A DNA stretch of 64,000 nt from Bradyrhizobium sp. 149 (GCF_023073915.1 NZ_JADPKK010000016.1:55341-119340); one strand, 5' to 3'. Positions 1-10,069 are shown, counted from the stretch's first letter. The notes: generated by a model not told the origin, from the sequence alone. Made by a program: numbers and translations.

Positions 1-989
<989 letters not shown>

Positions 990-1005
990 CGCTGGCAAAT
1001 AGGAC

Positions 1006-2190
1006 TTAAGTCTCCACCAAGCCCTTGGTCGAGCCGCTGGCGGTGGAATCCTTGTGGCCGTGGGGCAGCGCCAGATAGGATTCCGAGCTCATTTCAATCA
1101 GGCGCGAGGCGGTGCGCTTGAACTCGTTGGCCTCGTTGCCCTCGTTGGCAAGATAGAGCGAGATCGGGTTTGCATCGGCCGAGGCCATCAGCTTCACGGC
1201 ATTGTCATACAGCGTGTCGATCAGCGTGATGAAACGTTTGGCGGCGTTGCGCTGAGAGATGTCCATCACTGGAATATGGTCGACCAGGATGGTGTGATAG
1301 TCGTGCGCCAGCCTGAGATAGTCGGATGCGCCGAGCGGCTTCTCGCAGAGATCGGCGAACGCGAAGCGCGCCACGCCGTGCGCCGAGCACGGCACGTGCA
1401 GGATGCGGCCCTTGATCGAAATATCGCGCGACTTGCATTTGGCGCTGCCTGACATCTTCGACCAGGCGCGATCGAGCGCGGTGTCCGCTTCGGCGTCCGC
1501 CGGCGTCAGCCACATCGGCACGCCCTGAAGTTTTTCCAACCGGAAGTCGGTGCGCGCGTCGAGCCGCAGCACGTCCATGTGGTCGGTGATCTGCTTGATG
1601 AAGGGCAGGAACAGCGAACGGTTCAGACCACCCTTGTAGAGGTCGTCAGGCGCGACGTTGGAGGTCGCGACCACCACGGTGCCGAGCTCCAGCAGCTTTG
1701 CGAACAGACGGCCGAGGATCATCGCGTCCGCGATGTCGGTGACGTGGAATTCATCGAAACAGAGCAGCCAGCTCTCCTCGAAGATCGCATGCGCGGTCAG
1801 CGCGATGACGTCGCCATCGGCGATCTCGCCGCGCGCAATGCCCTGGCGATAGTCGTAGATGCGCTCGTGCACATCGGCCATGAATTCGTGGAAATGCGCC
1901 CGCCGCTTGTGCTCGACGGTGCTGTGCTGGAAGAACAGATCCATCAGCATGGTCTTGCCGCGGCCGACCTCGCCATGCACGTAGAGCCCGTGCGGCGCCT
2001 CGTCCTTGTCGCTGCTGAACAGACGGCTGAGCAGCCCCTGCTTGCGCTGCGGCTTGTAGTCGGCGAGCCGCTGGTCGAGCGCCGCATAGGCTTCGGCGAT
2101 TTCGGCCTGCGCAGCGTCGGGCTCGATCGCGCCGGACGCGATCTGGGCCTGATAGGCGTCGCGGAATGAGGAACTGGGGGTCGAGAGCAT
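1006..2190 (-). CDS. zapE: Cell division protein ZapE / AFG1-like ATPase
   Basis: P-loop ATPase of the ZapE/AFG1 family. E. coli ZapE acts on FtsZ at the division site, and mitochondrial AFG1 (LACE1) helps in inner-membrane protein quality control. The 394-residue length fits the family. Visible motifs are Walker A GEVGRGKTMLMDLFF near residue 75 and Walker B LLCFDEFHVTD, followed by ATSNVAPDDLY, a sensor-like segment. The start is the ATG at 2190. The gene lies upstream of mdh on the same strand, a neighbourhood familiar from Bradyrhizobium (recognition, not checked). Confidence 0.92.
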   Translation of the reverse strand: MLSTPSSSFRDAYQAQIASGAIEPDAAQAEIAEAYAALDQRLADYKPQRKQGLLSRLFSSDKDEAPHGLYVHGEVGRGKTMLMDLFFQHSTVEHKRRAHFHEFMADVHERIYDYRQGIARGEIADGDVIALTAHAIFEESWLLCFDEFHVTDIADAMILGRLFAKLLELGTVVVATSNVAPDDLYKGGLNRSLFLPFIKQITDHMDVLRLDARTDFRLEKLQGVPMWLTPADAEADTALDRAWSKMSGSAKCKSRDISIKGRILHVPCSAHGVARFAFADLCEKPLGASDYLRLAHDYHTILVDHIPVMDISQRNAAKRFITLIDTLYDNAVKLMASADANPISLYLANEGNEANEFKRTASRLIEMSSESYLALPHGHKDSTASGSTKGLVET

Positions 2191-2287
2191 GGCCCTTTAC
2201 CGCCAGAGACGGGCGGAAATTGCAATGGCATATTGGCGCAAGGGGCGTATGCGCTTACCCTTGTCCCCGTCGGTGCGCGCAGATGAT

Positions 2288-2297
2288 TGATATATCA
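2288..2297. promoter_or_regulatory. Palindrome TGATATATCA, candidate antitoxin operator
   Basis: A perfect 10-base palindrome lies 31 bases before the ATG of the vapB-like gene, in an AT-rich stretch of otherwise G+C-rich DNA. VapB-type antitoxins usually autorepress through short palindromes over their promoter, so this is a plausible operator. The role is inferred. Confidence 0.4.
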
Positions 2298-2327
2298 GAG
2301 AGTTAAGCGGCTCTTTGAGGTTCTGAC

Positions 2328-2582
2328 ATGGCTCTTAGTATCGAGGACCCCGAGACCGAGCATCTCGCGTGGAGACTGGCGCAACTCACCGGCGAGACCG
2401 TTGTGGTCGCGACGAAGCGAGCTATCGAGGAGCGGCTTAGCCGGATCGACAATCAGCATCGCAAGACTACTCTCTTGGACGATATGGCCGCGATCCGCCG
2501 ACGCTGGAGCGAGTTGCCTGTGCTAGCCGAGCAAACGCCAGACGAAATCGTTGTCTATGACAAACACGGATTGCCATTCTGA
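2328..2582 (+). CDS. VapB-family (Rv0623-like) antitoxin, orphan
   Basis: An 84-residue protein that resembles the Rv0623/PSK-type VapB antitoxins: N-terminal MALSIEDPETEHLAWRLA, a central alanine-rich helix (TKRAIEERLSR), and an acidic C-terminus that in the family wraps the PIN-domain toxin. A VapC toxin normally starts overlapping or within a few bases of the antitoxin stop. Here only 48 bases separate this stop from the opposite-strand thpR stop, and no PIN ORF is present. The toxin is therefore lost or never came along. Base composition is visibly less G+C-rich than the flanking genes, consistent with acquisition by transfer. Confidence 0.75.
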   Translation: MALSIEDPETEHLAWRLAQLTGETVVVATKRAIEERLSRIDNQHRKTTLLDDMAAIRRRWSELPVLAEQTPDEIVVYDKHGLPF

Positions 2583-2630
2583 CGCGATAGACGCCACCCG
2601 CCATATGGCTCGCGTTCTTCCGAGCCAAGC

Positions 2631-3167
2631 TCACTCACACAGCTCGTAGGCGTCTTCGACCACATACGGGCCGCCGCCGGTTGAGGCGCGGGACGAGAAC
2701 AGCACGAAACGTTCGGCCGTGAACGCCTTGCTGGGAAAATAGCCGCGCAGCGAGAGATAATCGGCGACGTCACGGTCGGTGGCGTCGTGCAGCCGAGCCA
2801 GCGTGACATGCGGGATGAACTTGCGGCCTTCAGGGTCGAGGCCGATCCGCTGCATCAGGCGCTCGAGCTCGGCCTGCAATTCCATCAGCGGCTTGCTCGG
2901 CACGATGGTCGCGACCACCGCACGCGGCTTGCGCCCGCCAAAACTGGTGAGGCCCTGCACCTTCACCTCGAACGGCTTGCGATCGACGCGAAACAGCATC
3001 GAGGCGATTTCGTTGGCGGACATGCCGTCGATATTGCCGATGAAACGCAGGGTGACGTGGTAATTTTCGGGATCGATCCAGCGGGCGCCGGGAAGGCCGC
3101 CCCGCAAATTGGAAAGCGACTGGCCGATCTCGGCCGGAATTTCCAGACCAGTGAACAAACGCGGCAT
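2631..3167 (-). CDS. thpR: RNA 2',3'-cyclic phosphodiesterase (2H family)
   Basis: 2H phosphoesterase of the ThpR/LigT family, which hydrolyses RNA 2',3'-cyclic phosphate ends to 2'-phosphate. Both catalytic HxTx motifs are present: HVTLRF at about residue 37 and HVTLARL at about residue 120. The 178-residue length is usual. I chose the ATG at 3167 (MPRLFTGLEIP), the conserved family N-terminus; an in-frame ATG at 3194 would add nine unsupported residues. It converges with the vapB-like gene. Confidence 0.9.
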   Translation of the reverse strand: MPRLFTGLEIPAEIGQSLSNLRGGLPGARWIDPENYHVTLRFIGNIDGMSANEIASMLFRVDRKPFEVKVQGLTSFGGRKPRAVVATIVPSKPLMELQAELERLMQRIGLDPEGRKFIPHVTLARLHDATDRDVADYLSLRGYFPSKAFTAERFVLFSSRASTGGGPYVVEDAYELCE

Positions 3168-3341
3168 CGTTTCGCACTCCCGATGCTTGGGCATGATCCC
3201 GGGGAAAGACCATATCCAAATTTTAGAGCCGGCGACGAATCACCGGTACCCTAATTCCTATCGCAGTTGTGTGACCCTGCGAAGCATCGCGCGCCTCACC
3301 CCGGTAAAACCCTGGGAATTGCGGTCGGCGCTGCCTGCTTT

Positions 3342-3977
3342 TCAACGCCGTTGCTCGCTTATCGTGCCAAGGAATGCCTCAACCGTGGGCAAGATATTCT
3401 TGACGATGATGTCGACGCCGGGCGCGGTCGGATGAATGCCGTCAGCCTGGTTGAGCTTGGCGTCGGCCGCGACACCCTCAAGGAAAAACGGATAGAGCGG
3501 TACGTCGAGTTTTTTCGCCAGATCCGGATAAATCGAATTGAAGCGCGCGGCGTAATCCGCGCCGTAATTCGGCGGCGCCAGCATGCCGCACAGCATCACC
3601 GCGATCTTGCGCGCCTTGAGGCGCTGGACGATCTCGGTCAGCGCAGTGCGCGTCAGGTCGGGATTGATGCCGCGCAGCGCGTCGTTGGCGCCGAGCTCGA
3701 TGATCACACCGTCGGTTCCGTCAGGGACCGACCAGTCGAGCCGGTCACGGCCACCCGAGGAGGTGTCGCCGGACACCCCGGCATTGGTCATGGCGACCTC
3801 TATGCCTTTGTCCTGCAAAGCTTTTTGAAGCTTTATGGGGAACGCTTCCTGGGCCGGGAGGCCAAGACCGGCGCTTAGGGAATCGCCGAGAACGACAAGC
3901 CTGACCGGTTTTGTCGCTTGCGCCCATGCCGGATTTGCGACCGTCATCAAAGCGAACATCAACACGGCTATGTGCAT
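3342..3977 (-). CDS. tesA: Periplasmic GDSL arylesterase / TesA-like acyl-CoA thioesterase
   Basis: SGNH/GDSL hydrolase of the TesA (arylesterase, acyl-CoA thioesterase I, lysophospholipase) type. A signal peptide ends near AWAQ at residue 20. Block I GDSLSAGLGL carries the nucleophile (Ser33), then NAGVSGDTSSGG supplies the oxyanion Gly, GANDALRG the block III Asn, and DGIHPTAPG the catalytic Asp/His pair. Start at 3977 (MHIAVLMF) gives 211 residues with a clean signal peptide; longer starts up to 4103 would overlap the divergent ABC gene. The tesA / ybbA-ybbP divergent arrangement matches that of E. coli. Confidence 0.9.
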   Translation of the reverse strand: MHIAVLMFALMTVANPAWAQATKPVRLVVLGDSLSAGLGLPAQEAFPIKLQKALQDKGIEVAMTNAGVSGDTSSGGRDRLDWSVPDGTDGVIIELGANDALRGINPDLTRTALTEIVQRLKARKIAVMLCGMLAPPNYGADYAARFNSIYPDLAKKLDVPLYPFFLEGVAADAKLNQADGIHPTAPGVDIIVKNILPTVEAFLGTISEQRR

Positions 3978-4032
3978 GAACAATCCGTAACGCCTCTCGA
4001 CCGCGCGTGCGGAGTTGCCATATGACCGGACC

Positions 4033-4755
4033 ATGGACACTCGCATCTCTTCCTCTTCGCTCGCCGACAGCTCGGCGGATACCATCGCCATCTCCAACGT
4101 CAATCTGTCATTGGGTACGGGCGCGGCACGCGTTCACATTCTCAAGGATATCAGCTTGCGCGTCGGCCGGAGCGAGACGATTGGCCTGATCGGCCCGTCA
4201 GGCTCGGGCAAATCCACGCTGCTGATGGTGATGGCGGGGCTGGAGCGTCCTGATAGCGGAGAGGTGGTGGTCAGCGGCACGCCTTTCAATGCCCTCGACG
4301 AGGACGCGCTGGCCCGCTTCCGCGGCCGCCAGGTCGGCATCGTCTTCCAGTCCTTCCATTTGATTCCGACCATGACGGCGCTGGAGAACGTCGCCGTGCC
4401 GCTCGAGCTCGCCGGCAATCCCGACGCCGCCAAGCGCGCGGCGCAGGAACTGCAGTCGGTCGGGCTCGGCGACCGTCTGCATCATTATCCGACGCAGCTG
4501 TCCGGCGGCGAGCAGCAGCGCGTCGCGCTCGCCCGCGCGCTGGCGCCCGATCCCGCGATCCTCGTTGCCGACGAGCCGACCGGCAATCTCGACGAAGCCA
4601 CGGGACAACAGATCGTCGACCTCCTGTTCAGCAAGCATGCCGAGCGCGGCATGACGCTGGTGCTGGTCACGCACGATTCCTCGCTGGCGCATCGCTGCGA
4701 TCGCGTGATCCGCCTGCGCTCCGGGCGCATCGACACGCAGTCGACGCCGGCATGA
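4033..4755 (+). CDS. ybbA: ABC transporter ATP-binding protein, YbbA-like
   Basis: ATPase of a LolD/MacB-class ABC system that pairs with a large FtsX-type permease. Walker [13 protein letters not shown], signature [15 protein letters not shown], Walker [14 protein letters not shown] and the H-loop VTHDS are all intact, so it should be active. Start: the ATG at 4033 (MDTRIS); a TTG at 4015 preceded by GGAG is an alternative adding six residues. The stop overlaps the next gene by four bases (ATGA), so the two are translationally coupled. The substrate is not known. Confidence 0.9.
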   Translation: MDTRISSSSLADSSADTIAISNVNLSLGTGAARVHILKDISLRVGRSETIGLIGPSGSGKSTLLMVMAGLERPDSGEVVVSGTPFNALDEDALARFRGRQVGIVFQSFHLIPTMTALENVAVPLELAGNPDAAKRAAQELQSVGLGDRLHHYPTQLSGGEQQRVALARALAPDPAILVADEPTGNLDEATGQQIVDLLFSKHAERGMTLVLVTHDSSLAHRCDRVIRLRSGRIDTQSTPA

Positions 4756-7322
4756 GCGCTGCTGCCGAACCGTTCGGGAGGCCCAACGGCGTCGCGCTGT
4801 CGCTGCGCTACGCGCTGCGCGAATTGCGCGGCGGCCTGCGCGGTTTCTACGTCTTCATCGCCTGCATCGCGCTCGGCGTGATGGCCATTGCCGGTGTCGG
4901 CTCGGTTTCGGCCAGCCTGAGCGACGGCCTCGCTCGCGAGGGCCGCACGCTGCTCGGCGGCGACGTGTCGTTCGTCCTGTTTCAGCGCGAGGCAAAGCCG
5001 GAGGAAGTCGCCTTCCTGCGTTCGCGCGGCACCGTCTCAAGCGCCGCCACGCTGCGCGGCATGGCGCGCTCGGCCGATGGCAAGCTGGCGCTGGTCGAGA
5101 TGAAGGCGGTCGACGACACCTATCCGATGCTGGGCCAATTGACGCTGGCGCCGCCGCTGCCGATGTCCGACCTGCTCGCGGAACGCGATGGCGCGTTCGG
5201 CGCGGCCGCCGATCCGACGCTGCTGGCGCGGCTCTCGCTCAAGACCGGCGACCGCGTCACCATCGGGTCTGCGACGTTCCAGATCCGCAGTGCCGTCGAA
5301 GCCGAGCCCGACAAGCTCGCCGGCGGCATCGGCTTCGGCCCGCGCTTCCTGATCAGCGAGGCGGGCCTGCGTGCCACCGGCCTGATCCAGCCCGGCAGCC
5401 TGGTGCGCTGGGTCTACCGGGTGAAGCTGCCGGAGATCGCAAATAGCGAGCGCGCCACCGACGCCTTCATCGCGGATGCGCGCAACGCCGCGCCGCAGGC
5501 CGGCTGGGAGGTCCGCAGCCGCTCCAATGCCTCGCCGCAGCTCGAGCGCAACATCAACCGCTTCACGCAGTTTTTGACGCTGGTCGGCCTCGCCGCGCTG
5601 CTGGTGGGCGGCGTCGGCGTCGCCAATGCCGTCAAGGCCCATATCGACCACAAGCTCGAGGTGATCGCGGCGTTCAAGGCCGTCGGCGCCACGGGGCGCG
5701 ACGTCTTCGGCATCTATCTCGCGCAGGTTCTCCTGCTCGCCGCGATCGGCTCGGTGATCGGCCTTGCGCTCGGCGCCGCCATGCCGTTCGCGATCGTCGG
5801 CCTGTTCGGCAAGCTGCTGCCGCTGCCGGTGGTGCCGGCGGTGCATGCCGACGAGCTCGCGCTGTCGTTCGTCTACGGGCTGCTCACTGCGCTTGCCTTC
5901 GGTCTGTGGCCGCTCGGGCGCGTGCACGACGTGCCGGTGGCCGCACTGTTCCGCGACACCATCAGCAACGAATGGCACCGGCCACGCTGGAGCTACCTCG
6001 TTTTCATGGCTGTCGTGGTCGCGCTGCTCATTGCGGTCGTGATTGGGTTGTCCTTCGACAAGCGCATCGCCGCGGTGTTCGTGGCCTCCTCCGTCGTCGT
6101 GTTCGCGCTACTCCGCGGCATTGCCGCCCTGCTGATGACGATCGCACGGCGGCTGCCGCGCACGCGGTGGCCGATGCTGCGACTCGCGATTGCCAACATT
6201 CACCGGCCGGGCGCGCTGACGCCCTCCGTCGTGCTGTCGCTCGGGCTCGGACTCGCGGTGCTCGTCACCATTACCCAGATCGACGGCAATCTACGCCGGC
6301 AGTTCCTGGCGGCACTGCCCGAGCACGCGCCATCGTTCTTCTTCATCGACATTCCGAGCACGCAGGCCGAGCAGTTCGACTCATATCTGCGCCAGCTCGC
6401 CCCCGGCGCGAAGGTCGAGGACGTGCCGATGTTGCGCGGGCGCATCGTGGGAGCCCGTGGCGTCCGCGCCGAGGAGCTCAAGCCCAGCACCGATTCCGAG
6501 TGGGTGCTGCAGAGCGACCGTGGCTTGACCTATACCGCCGAGCTGCCGAAAGGCTCCAAGGTGGTCGAGGGCGAGTGGTGGAGCGCCGATTATACCGGCC
6601 CGCCACTGGTTTCGATGGAGAAGAAGATCGCGGACGGGCTCGGCCTCAAGCTCGGCGACGAGGTCGTGGTCAATATCCTCGGCCGCGACATCCCCGCGAA
6701 GATCAGCAATCTGCGCAGCATCGACTGGCAGGGGCTCGGCATCAACTTCGTCCTCGTGTTCTCGCCCAACGCCTTCAAGGGCGCGCCGCATACCCACATC
6801 GCGACGCTGACGGAAGCCGGAAGCGATGCGACCGGCGACGGCAAGATCATCAAAGAGGTCGCTGACGCCTATCCGATGGTGACGAGCGTACGCGTACGCG
6901 AGGTGATGGAGACGGTCGGCTCGGTCGTGACCAACCTTGCGCTGGCAATCCGCGGCGCCAGCGCGGTGACCCTGATCTCGGCGATCCTGGTGCTCGGCGG
7001 GGCGCTGGCCGCCGGCCATCGCCACCGGGTCTACGATGCGGTGATCCTCAAGACCCTGGGCGCGACCCGGCTGCGGCTGCTCGGCGCCTATGCGCTCGAA
7101 TACCTCCTGATCGGACTCGCCACCGCTTTGTTCGGTGTTTTCGCCGGCAGCGTCGCGGCCTGGATGATCGTGACCCGGCTGATGACCCTCACTTTCGTCT
7201 GGCAGGCCGGCAGCGCCGCCGGCGTCGTCGCGGCCGCGCTGGTCGTCACGGTCGGGCTCGGGCTCGCCGGCACGCTCCTGGCCTTGAACAAAAAGCCCGC
7301 CACGGTGTTGCGGAATTTGTGA
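4752..7322 (+). CDS. ybbP: ABC transporter permease, YbbP-like (FtsX domains)
   Basis: 856-residue inner-membrane permease with the YbbP layout: an N-terminal TM helix (about 33-55), a large periplasmic domain, an FtsX core with several TM helices (about 270-450), a second periplasmic domain, and a C-terminal FtsX helix set (about 720-850). It begins inside the end of the ATPase gene (ATGA overlap), so the pair makes one complex. MacB/LolCDE-like relatives act on the envelope rather than importing solutes; the specific substrate of YbbAP systems is unsettled. The tesA-like esterase next door hints at a lipid- or envelope-related role (inference). Confidence 0.9.
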   Translation: MSAAAEPFGRPNGVALSLRYALRELRGGLRGFYVFIACIALGVMAIAGVGSVSASLSDGLAREGRTLLGGDVSFVLFQREAKPEEVAFLRSRGTVSSAATLRGMARSADGKLALVEMKAVDDTYPMLGQLTLAPPLPMSDLLAERDGAFGAAADPTLLARLSLKTGDRVTIGSATFQIRSAVEAEPDKLAGGIGFGPRFLISEAGLRATGLIQPGSLVRWVYRVKLPEIANSERATDAFIADARNAAPQAGWEVRSRSNASPQLERNINRFTQFLTLVGLAALLVGGVGVANAVKAHIDHKLEVIAAFKAVGATGRDVFGIYLAQVLLLAAIGSVIGLALGAAMPFAIVGLFGKLLPLPVVPAVHADELALSFVYGLLTALAFGLWPLGRVHDVPVAALFRDTISNEWHRPRWSYLVFMAVVVALLIAVVIGLSFDKRIAAVFVASSVVVFALLRGIAALLMTIARRLPRTRWPMLRLAIANIHRPGALTPSVVLSLGLGLAVLVTITQIDGNLRRQFLAALPEHAPSFFFIDIPSTQAEQFDSYLRQLAPGAKVEDVPMLRGRIVGARGVRAEELKPSTDSEWVLQSDRGLTYTAELPKGSKVVEGEWWSADYTGPPLVSMEKKIADGLGLKLGDEVVVNILGRDIPAKISNLRSIDWQGLGINFVLVFSPNAFKGAPHTHIATLTEAGSDATGDGKIIKEVADAYPMVTSVRVREVMETVGSVVTNLALAIRGASAVTLISAILVLGGALAAGHRHRVYDAVILKTLGATRLRLLGAYALEYLLIGLATALFGVFAGSVAAWMIVTRLMTLTFVWQAGSAAGVVAAALVVTVGLGLAGTLLALNKKPATVLRNL

Positions 7323-7592
7323 CAAATGGTAGCGGGCCGCTGCGGCGTGTCGGAATCGCACGATTCCAGCGATTAACCACGTCCGCTCGTCTGGATTGCA
7401 GGTAAGGGCGACATTCAGCCGCGCGTGGACGGTTGCGGCGAATGTGTTAGTTTCCCACATATCGAATGGGTTCGGAGCCCCGATTGTTAGCCAAAATTTA
7501 GTCGGCAGACATCGGTATCCGAGATAGAGTTTGACGAACCGGCGGCATGGCGACCCTCATGCCGGACCGGACCAACCAACGGGAATTCGACC

Positions 7593-8384
7593 ATGTCGGA
7601 CCTAGACCGTAACTACGCTTCTCCTTTCGGCAGGGCCGCCGGGCGTGTTGACGCCGCGACGGTCGACGCCGGCCTGCGCGCCTACATGCTGCGCATCTAC
7701 AACTACATGAGCATTGGCCTCGCCATCACCGGCCTCGCCGCGCTCGGCGTCTACATGGCGGCCGTGACTGACGTTCCGACCCCGGAAGCCGTCCGCGTCG
7801 GCAAGCTGTTCCTGACGCCGTTCGGCTACGCGATGTTCGTCAGCCCCCTGAAATGGCTGTTCATGCTCGCGCCGCTCGCGATGGTGTTCGTGATCTCGGC
7901 AGGCATCAACCGTCTCGCGCCCTCGACCGCCCAGATCCTGTTCTGGGTATTCGCAGCGCTGATGGGCATCTCGCTGTCCTCGATCTTCCTGGTGTTCACG
8001 CACACCTCGATCGTGCGGGTGTTCTTCATCACCGCGGCCACCTTTGGCGCGCTCAGCCTCTACGGCTACACCACCAAGCGTGATCTGACCGGAATGGGAT
8101 CGTTCCTGTTCATGGGCCTGATCGGCATCATCATCGCGAGCCTGGTGAATTTGTTCCTGGCAAGCTCGGTGCTGCAGTTCGTCGTGTCGGTGGTCGGCGT
8201 GCTGGTGTTCGCGGGCCTCACCGCCTGGGATACCCAGCGGCTGAAGAACGACTACATCTACGGCTACGCCTCGGCCGGCGGTGACATCGCAGAGCGCGCG
8301 GCCATCACCGGCGCGCTGTCGCTGTACCTGAACTTCATCAACCTGTTCACGCTGCTCCTGCAGCTCCTCGGCCAGCGCGACTAA
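7593..8384 (+). CDS. Bax inhibitor-1 / YccA family membrane protein
   Basis: 263-residue integral membrane protein of the BI-1/YccA/YbhL family with about seven hydrophobic helices. The N-terminal GLRAYMLRIYNYMSIGLA segment and the C-terminal GLTAWDTQRLK segment with its conserved Asp are family marks. Bacterial members are linked to pH-sensitive cation leak or to modulation of FtsH; the role here is unproven. The gene stands alone: 270 bases upstream hold no gene, and a strong terminator follows. Confidence 0.92.
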   Translation: MSDLDRNYASPFGRAAGRVDAATVDAGLRAYMLRIYNYMSIGLAITGLAALGVYMAAVTDVPTPEAVRVGKLFLTPFGYAMFVSPLKWLFMLAPLAMVFVISAGINRLAPSTAQILFWVFAALMGISLSSIFLVFTHTSIVRVFFITAATFGALSLYGYTTKRDLTGMGSFLFMGLIGIIIASLVNLFLASSVLQFVVSVVGVLVFAGLTAWDTQRLKNDYIYGYASAGGDIAERAAITGALSLYLNFINLFTLLLQLLGQRD

Positions 8385-8409
8385 GCGCCAGCCCAGAGCG
8401 AACGACACG

Positions 8410-8436
8410 AGCCCCGGCCGAAAGGCCGGGGCTTTT
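8410..8436 (+). terminator. Intrinsic terminator of the BI-1 gene
   Basis: A perfect 10-bp stem AGCCCCGGCC/GGCCGGGGCT with a GAAA loop is followed by TTTTGTTT, 25 bases after the stop codon. Confidence 0.9.
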
Positions 8437-8449
8437 GTTTGAGCCTTTA

Positions 8450-8480
8450 CGTCACGCCGGGGCTTGTCCCGGGCATGACG
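8450..8480. repeat. Short dispersed repeat (GGCTTGTCCCGGGCATGACG type)
   Basis: CGTCACGCCGGGGCTTGTCCCGGGCATGACG begins with CGTCA and ends with TGACG. It shares its core with the larger element at 31805-31891 and appears to be a half copy of it. Confidence 0.55.
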
Positions 8481-8529
8481 TATGCGGGAACAGCGTTGCT
8501 CATCGCAGCGCCCCTGCTATCTTTGACCT

Positions 8530-9060
8530 ATGTCCGCACCCGAAATCAGGCCCACCCTTGAGGCCGACCTTCCCGCCATCACGGCCATCTACCAGCAGGC
8601 CGTCCGCGAGGGCACCGCGACCTTCGAGCTGGAGCCGCCCGACCTTGCCGAGATGACGCGCCGCTACCGCACGCTGGTCGATGGCGGCTATCCCTATTTC
8701 GTCGCCATCCTCGACGGCCGCGTGGCCGGTTATGCCTATGCCGGCGCCTACCGGCCGCGGCCGGCCTACCGCTTCACGGTCGAGAACTCGATCTATCTCG
8801 ACCCGTTCTTCCACCGCCGCGGCGTCGGCCTGTTGCTGCTGGAGCGGCTGATCATCGAATGCGAGGCACGCGGCTTCCGCCAGATGATCGCGGTGATCGG
8901 CGATTCCGCGAACGCCGGCTCAATCGGCGTGCACACCAAGGGCGGCTTCAGGATGATCGGCACGCATCCCAGCGTCGGGCTGAAATTCGGCCGCTGGCTG
9001 GACACGGTGATGATGCAGCGCGAGCTCGGCGAGGGCGCGGGTACGGTGCCGGAGAAGTAG
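8530..9060 (+). CDS. GNAT N-acetyltransferase, phosphinothricin-acetyltransferase-like
   Basis: 176-residue GNAT enzyme of the Pat/Bar/MnaT group, which acetylates the amino group of small molecules such as methionine sulfone or phosphinothricin. Family marks: IRPTLEADLPAITAIYQQAV at the N-terminus, GYAYAGAYRPRPAYRFTVE, the acetyl-CoA loop FHRRGVGLLLLERLI (RGxGxxL variant), and the C-terminal GFRMIGTHPSVGLKFGRW. The natural substrate cannot be read from sequence. It is convergent with the DUF2794 gene. Confidence 0.9.
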   Translation: MSAPEIRPTLEADLPAITAIYQQAVREGTATFELEPPDLAEMTRRYRTLVDGGYPYFVAILDGRVAGYAYAGAYRPRPAYRFTVENSIYLDPFFHRRGVGLLLLERLIIECEARGFRQMIAVIGDSANAGSIGVHTKGGFRMIGTHPSVGLKFGRWLDTVMMQRELGEGAGTVPEK

Positions 9061-9080
9061 GGTCGCTAGCGAAACCGCGG

Positions 9081-9449
9081 TCAGACCACCGCCAACTTGC
9101 GATCGATCACCAAGAGCACGCGCTCGAGTTCGTGGCCGCGACGCAGGATAAGACCCGTCGCCGAGATCACGCTGTACATGCCCTGCTTGCGCGCGAGGCG
9201 CGGATCCTTCTCGATACGATAGATCGGCACTTCCGAGGCGCGGCGATAGACCGAGAACACGGCACGATCCCTCAGGAAATCGATGGCGTAGTCGCGCCAC
9301 TCGCCGTCAGCGACCATACGGCCGTAGAGATTGAGAATACGGTGCAACTCGAGCCGGTTGAACGTCACCCGGCCTAGTTGCGCATTCGCAGCGGCTGGGC
9401 GCGCCGCCGCGCGCTGTTCGCTCGGATCGGCATCCTCCGACAGACTCAT
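9081..9449 (-). CDS. DUF2794 domain protein
   Basis: 122-residue cytosolic protein matching the alphaproteobacterial DUF2794 family: a variable N-terminus, then VTFNRLELHRILNLYGRMV, GEWRDYAIDF, AVFSVYRRASEVPIYRIEK and GLILRRGHELERVLLV. No enzyme motif or membrane segment is visible and the function is unknown. Start is the ATG at 9449. It is a single gene between the convergent acetyltransferase and a 620-base non-coding stretch. Confidence 0.85.
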   Translation of the reverse strand: MSLSEDADPSEQRAAARPAAANAQLGRVTFNRLELHRILNLYGRMVADGEWRDYAIDFLRDRAVFSVYRRASEVPIYRIEKDPRLARKQGMYSVISATGLILRRGHELERVLLVIDRKLAVV

Positions 9450-9704
9450 AGCCCGCCTCCTGTCGCATCAGCATGACCGCGTCCGCGAAGACCGTCCCCG
9501 GAACCGCGGATCATGACAGTTGCATGATCGCGCCAACTGTTCCCCACCGCAAGGGCCCTCGAAAGGACTCATGGAACCCGGCTCAAATCCGCACACGCAG
9601 CGGTGGAACTCTGTCGCGGCAAACCGTCACGGGATCGTTAGCAGGAATCATAGTGTCGCCGCTTTTCTGCCAAGCGACTGCCGCCCTGCATTGCGAAAAG
9701 ACCT

Positions 9705-9820
9705 ATGTGCGTTGACCCGGTCCTTTCGGTTCCGGATTCCTCAGCCCCCAGCCCCCCGGGGTCGTCAGGATCGGGTCTGTTCGCACGACAAGGAGGGCCA
9801 ACGCAAGTTGGTCCTTTTTT
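9705..9820 (+). ncRNA. Candidate small RNA ending at an orphan terminator
   Basis: A strong rho-independent terminator on the plus strand closes a stretch with no plus-strand gene: the last plus-strand stop is at 9060, with an opposite-strand gene between. Upstream, GATTCCT...AGGATC can form another hairpin, and TTGCGA (around 9691) with a TATGTG-like -10 could serve as a promoter. The 5' end is a guess, and I do not recognise the family. Confidence 0.35.
9794..9820 (+). terminator. Orphan intrinsic terminator
   Basis: Stem AGGGCCAAC/GTTGGTCCT (nine pairs including one G-U) with a GCAA tetraloop, followed by a run of T. No protein gene ends here on this strand. Confidence 0.75.
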
Positions 9821-9894
9821 GTTGCGTAGGGTTTGTTTGTGTCGGGATGTTTCTGCCCGACGAACTCCTCCCCACCACCGCGCAAACTTTCTCC

Positions 9895-10047
9895 CCTGAT
9901 CCTGAGGAGCCGCGTTCTTCGCGGCGTCTCGAAGGATCGAGGCCGGGCTGCATCAGCCGGGCCTGCATGGTTCTCGCGGCGATGCGCAGCATCGTCCGCC
10001 ACGCGCGCAAGGGCGCGCTCCTCACCATGAGGGTTGAGAGCGAGTAC
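9895..10047. repeat. Dispersed hairpin-rich element (CCTGAGGAGC...CTCCTCACCATGAGG type)
   Basis: The stretch runs from GATCCTGAGGAGC through several nested hairpins (GTCTCGAAGGATC, GGCGATGCGCAGCATCGTCC) to GCGCTCCTCACCATGAGG. Elements with these phrases are widespread between genes in Bradyrhizobium; only one copy is seen here. Confidence 0.6.
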
Positions 10048-10069
10048 GACTCTTAGAGAGAGAATCGAA

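Larger units (their letters stand above)
9450..10069. other. Non-coding region with possible sRNA and dispersed repeat
   Basis: This 620-base gap carries no convincing protein gene; the ORFs that cross it have no family resemblance and run through repeat sequence. It holds an orphan intrinsic terminator at 9794-9820 and a hairpin-rich dispersed element at about 9895-10047. The DUF2794 promoter must lie at its left end. Confidence 0.6.
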
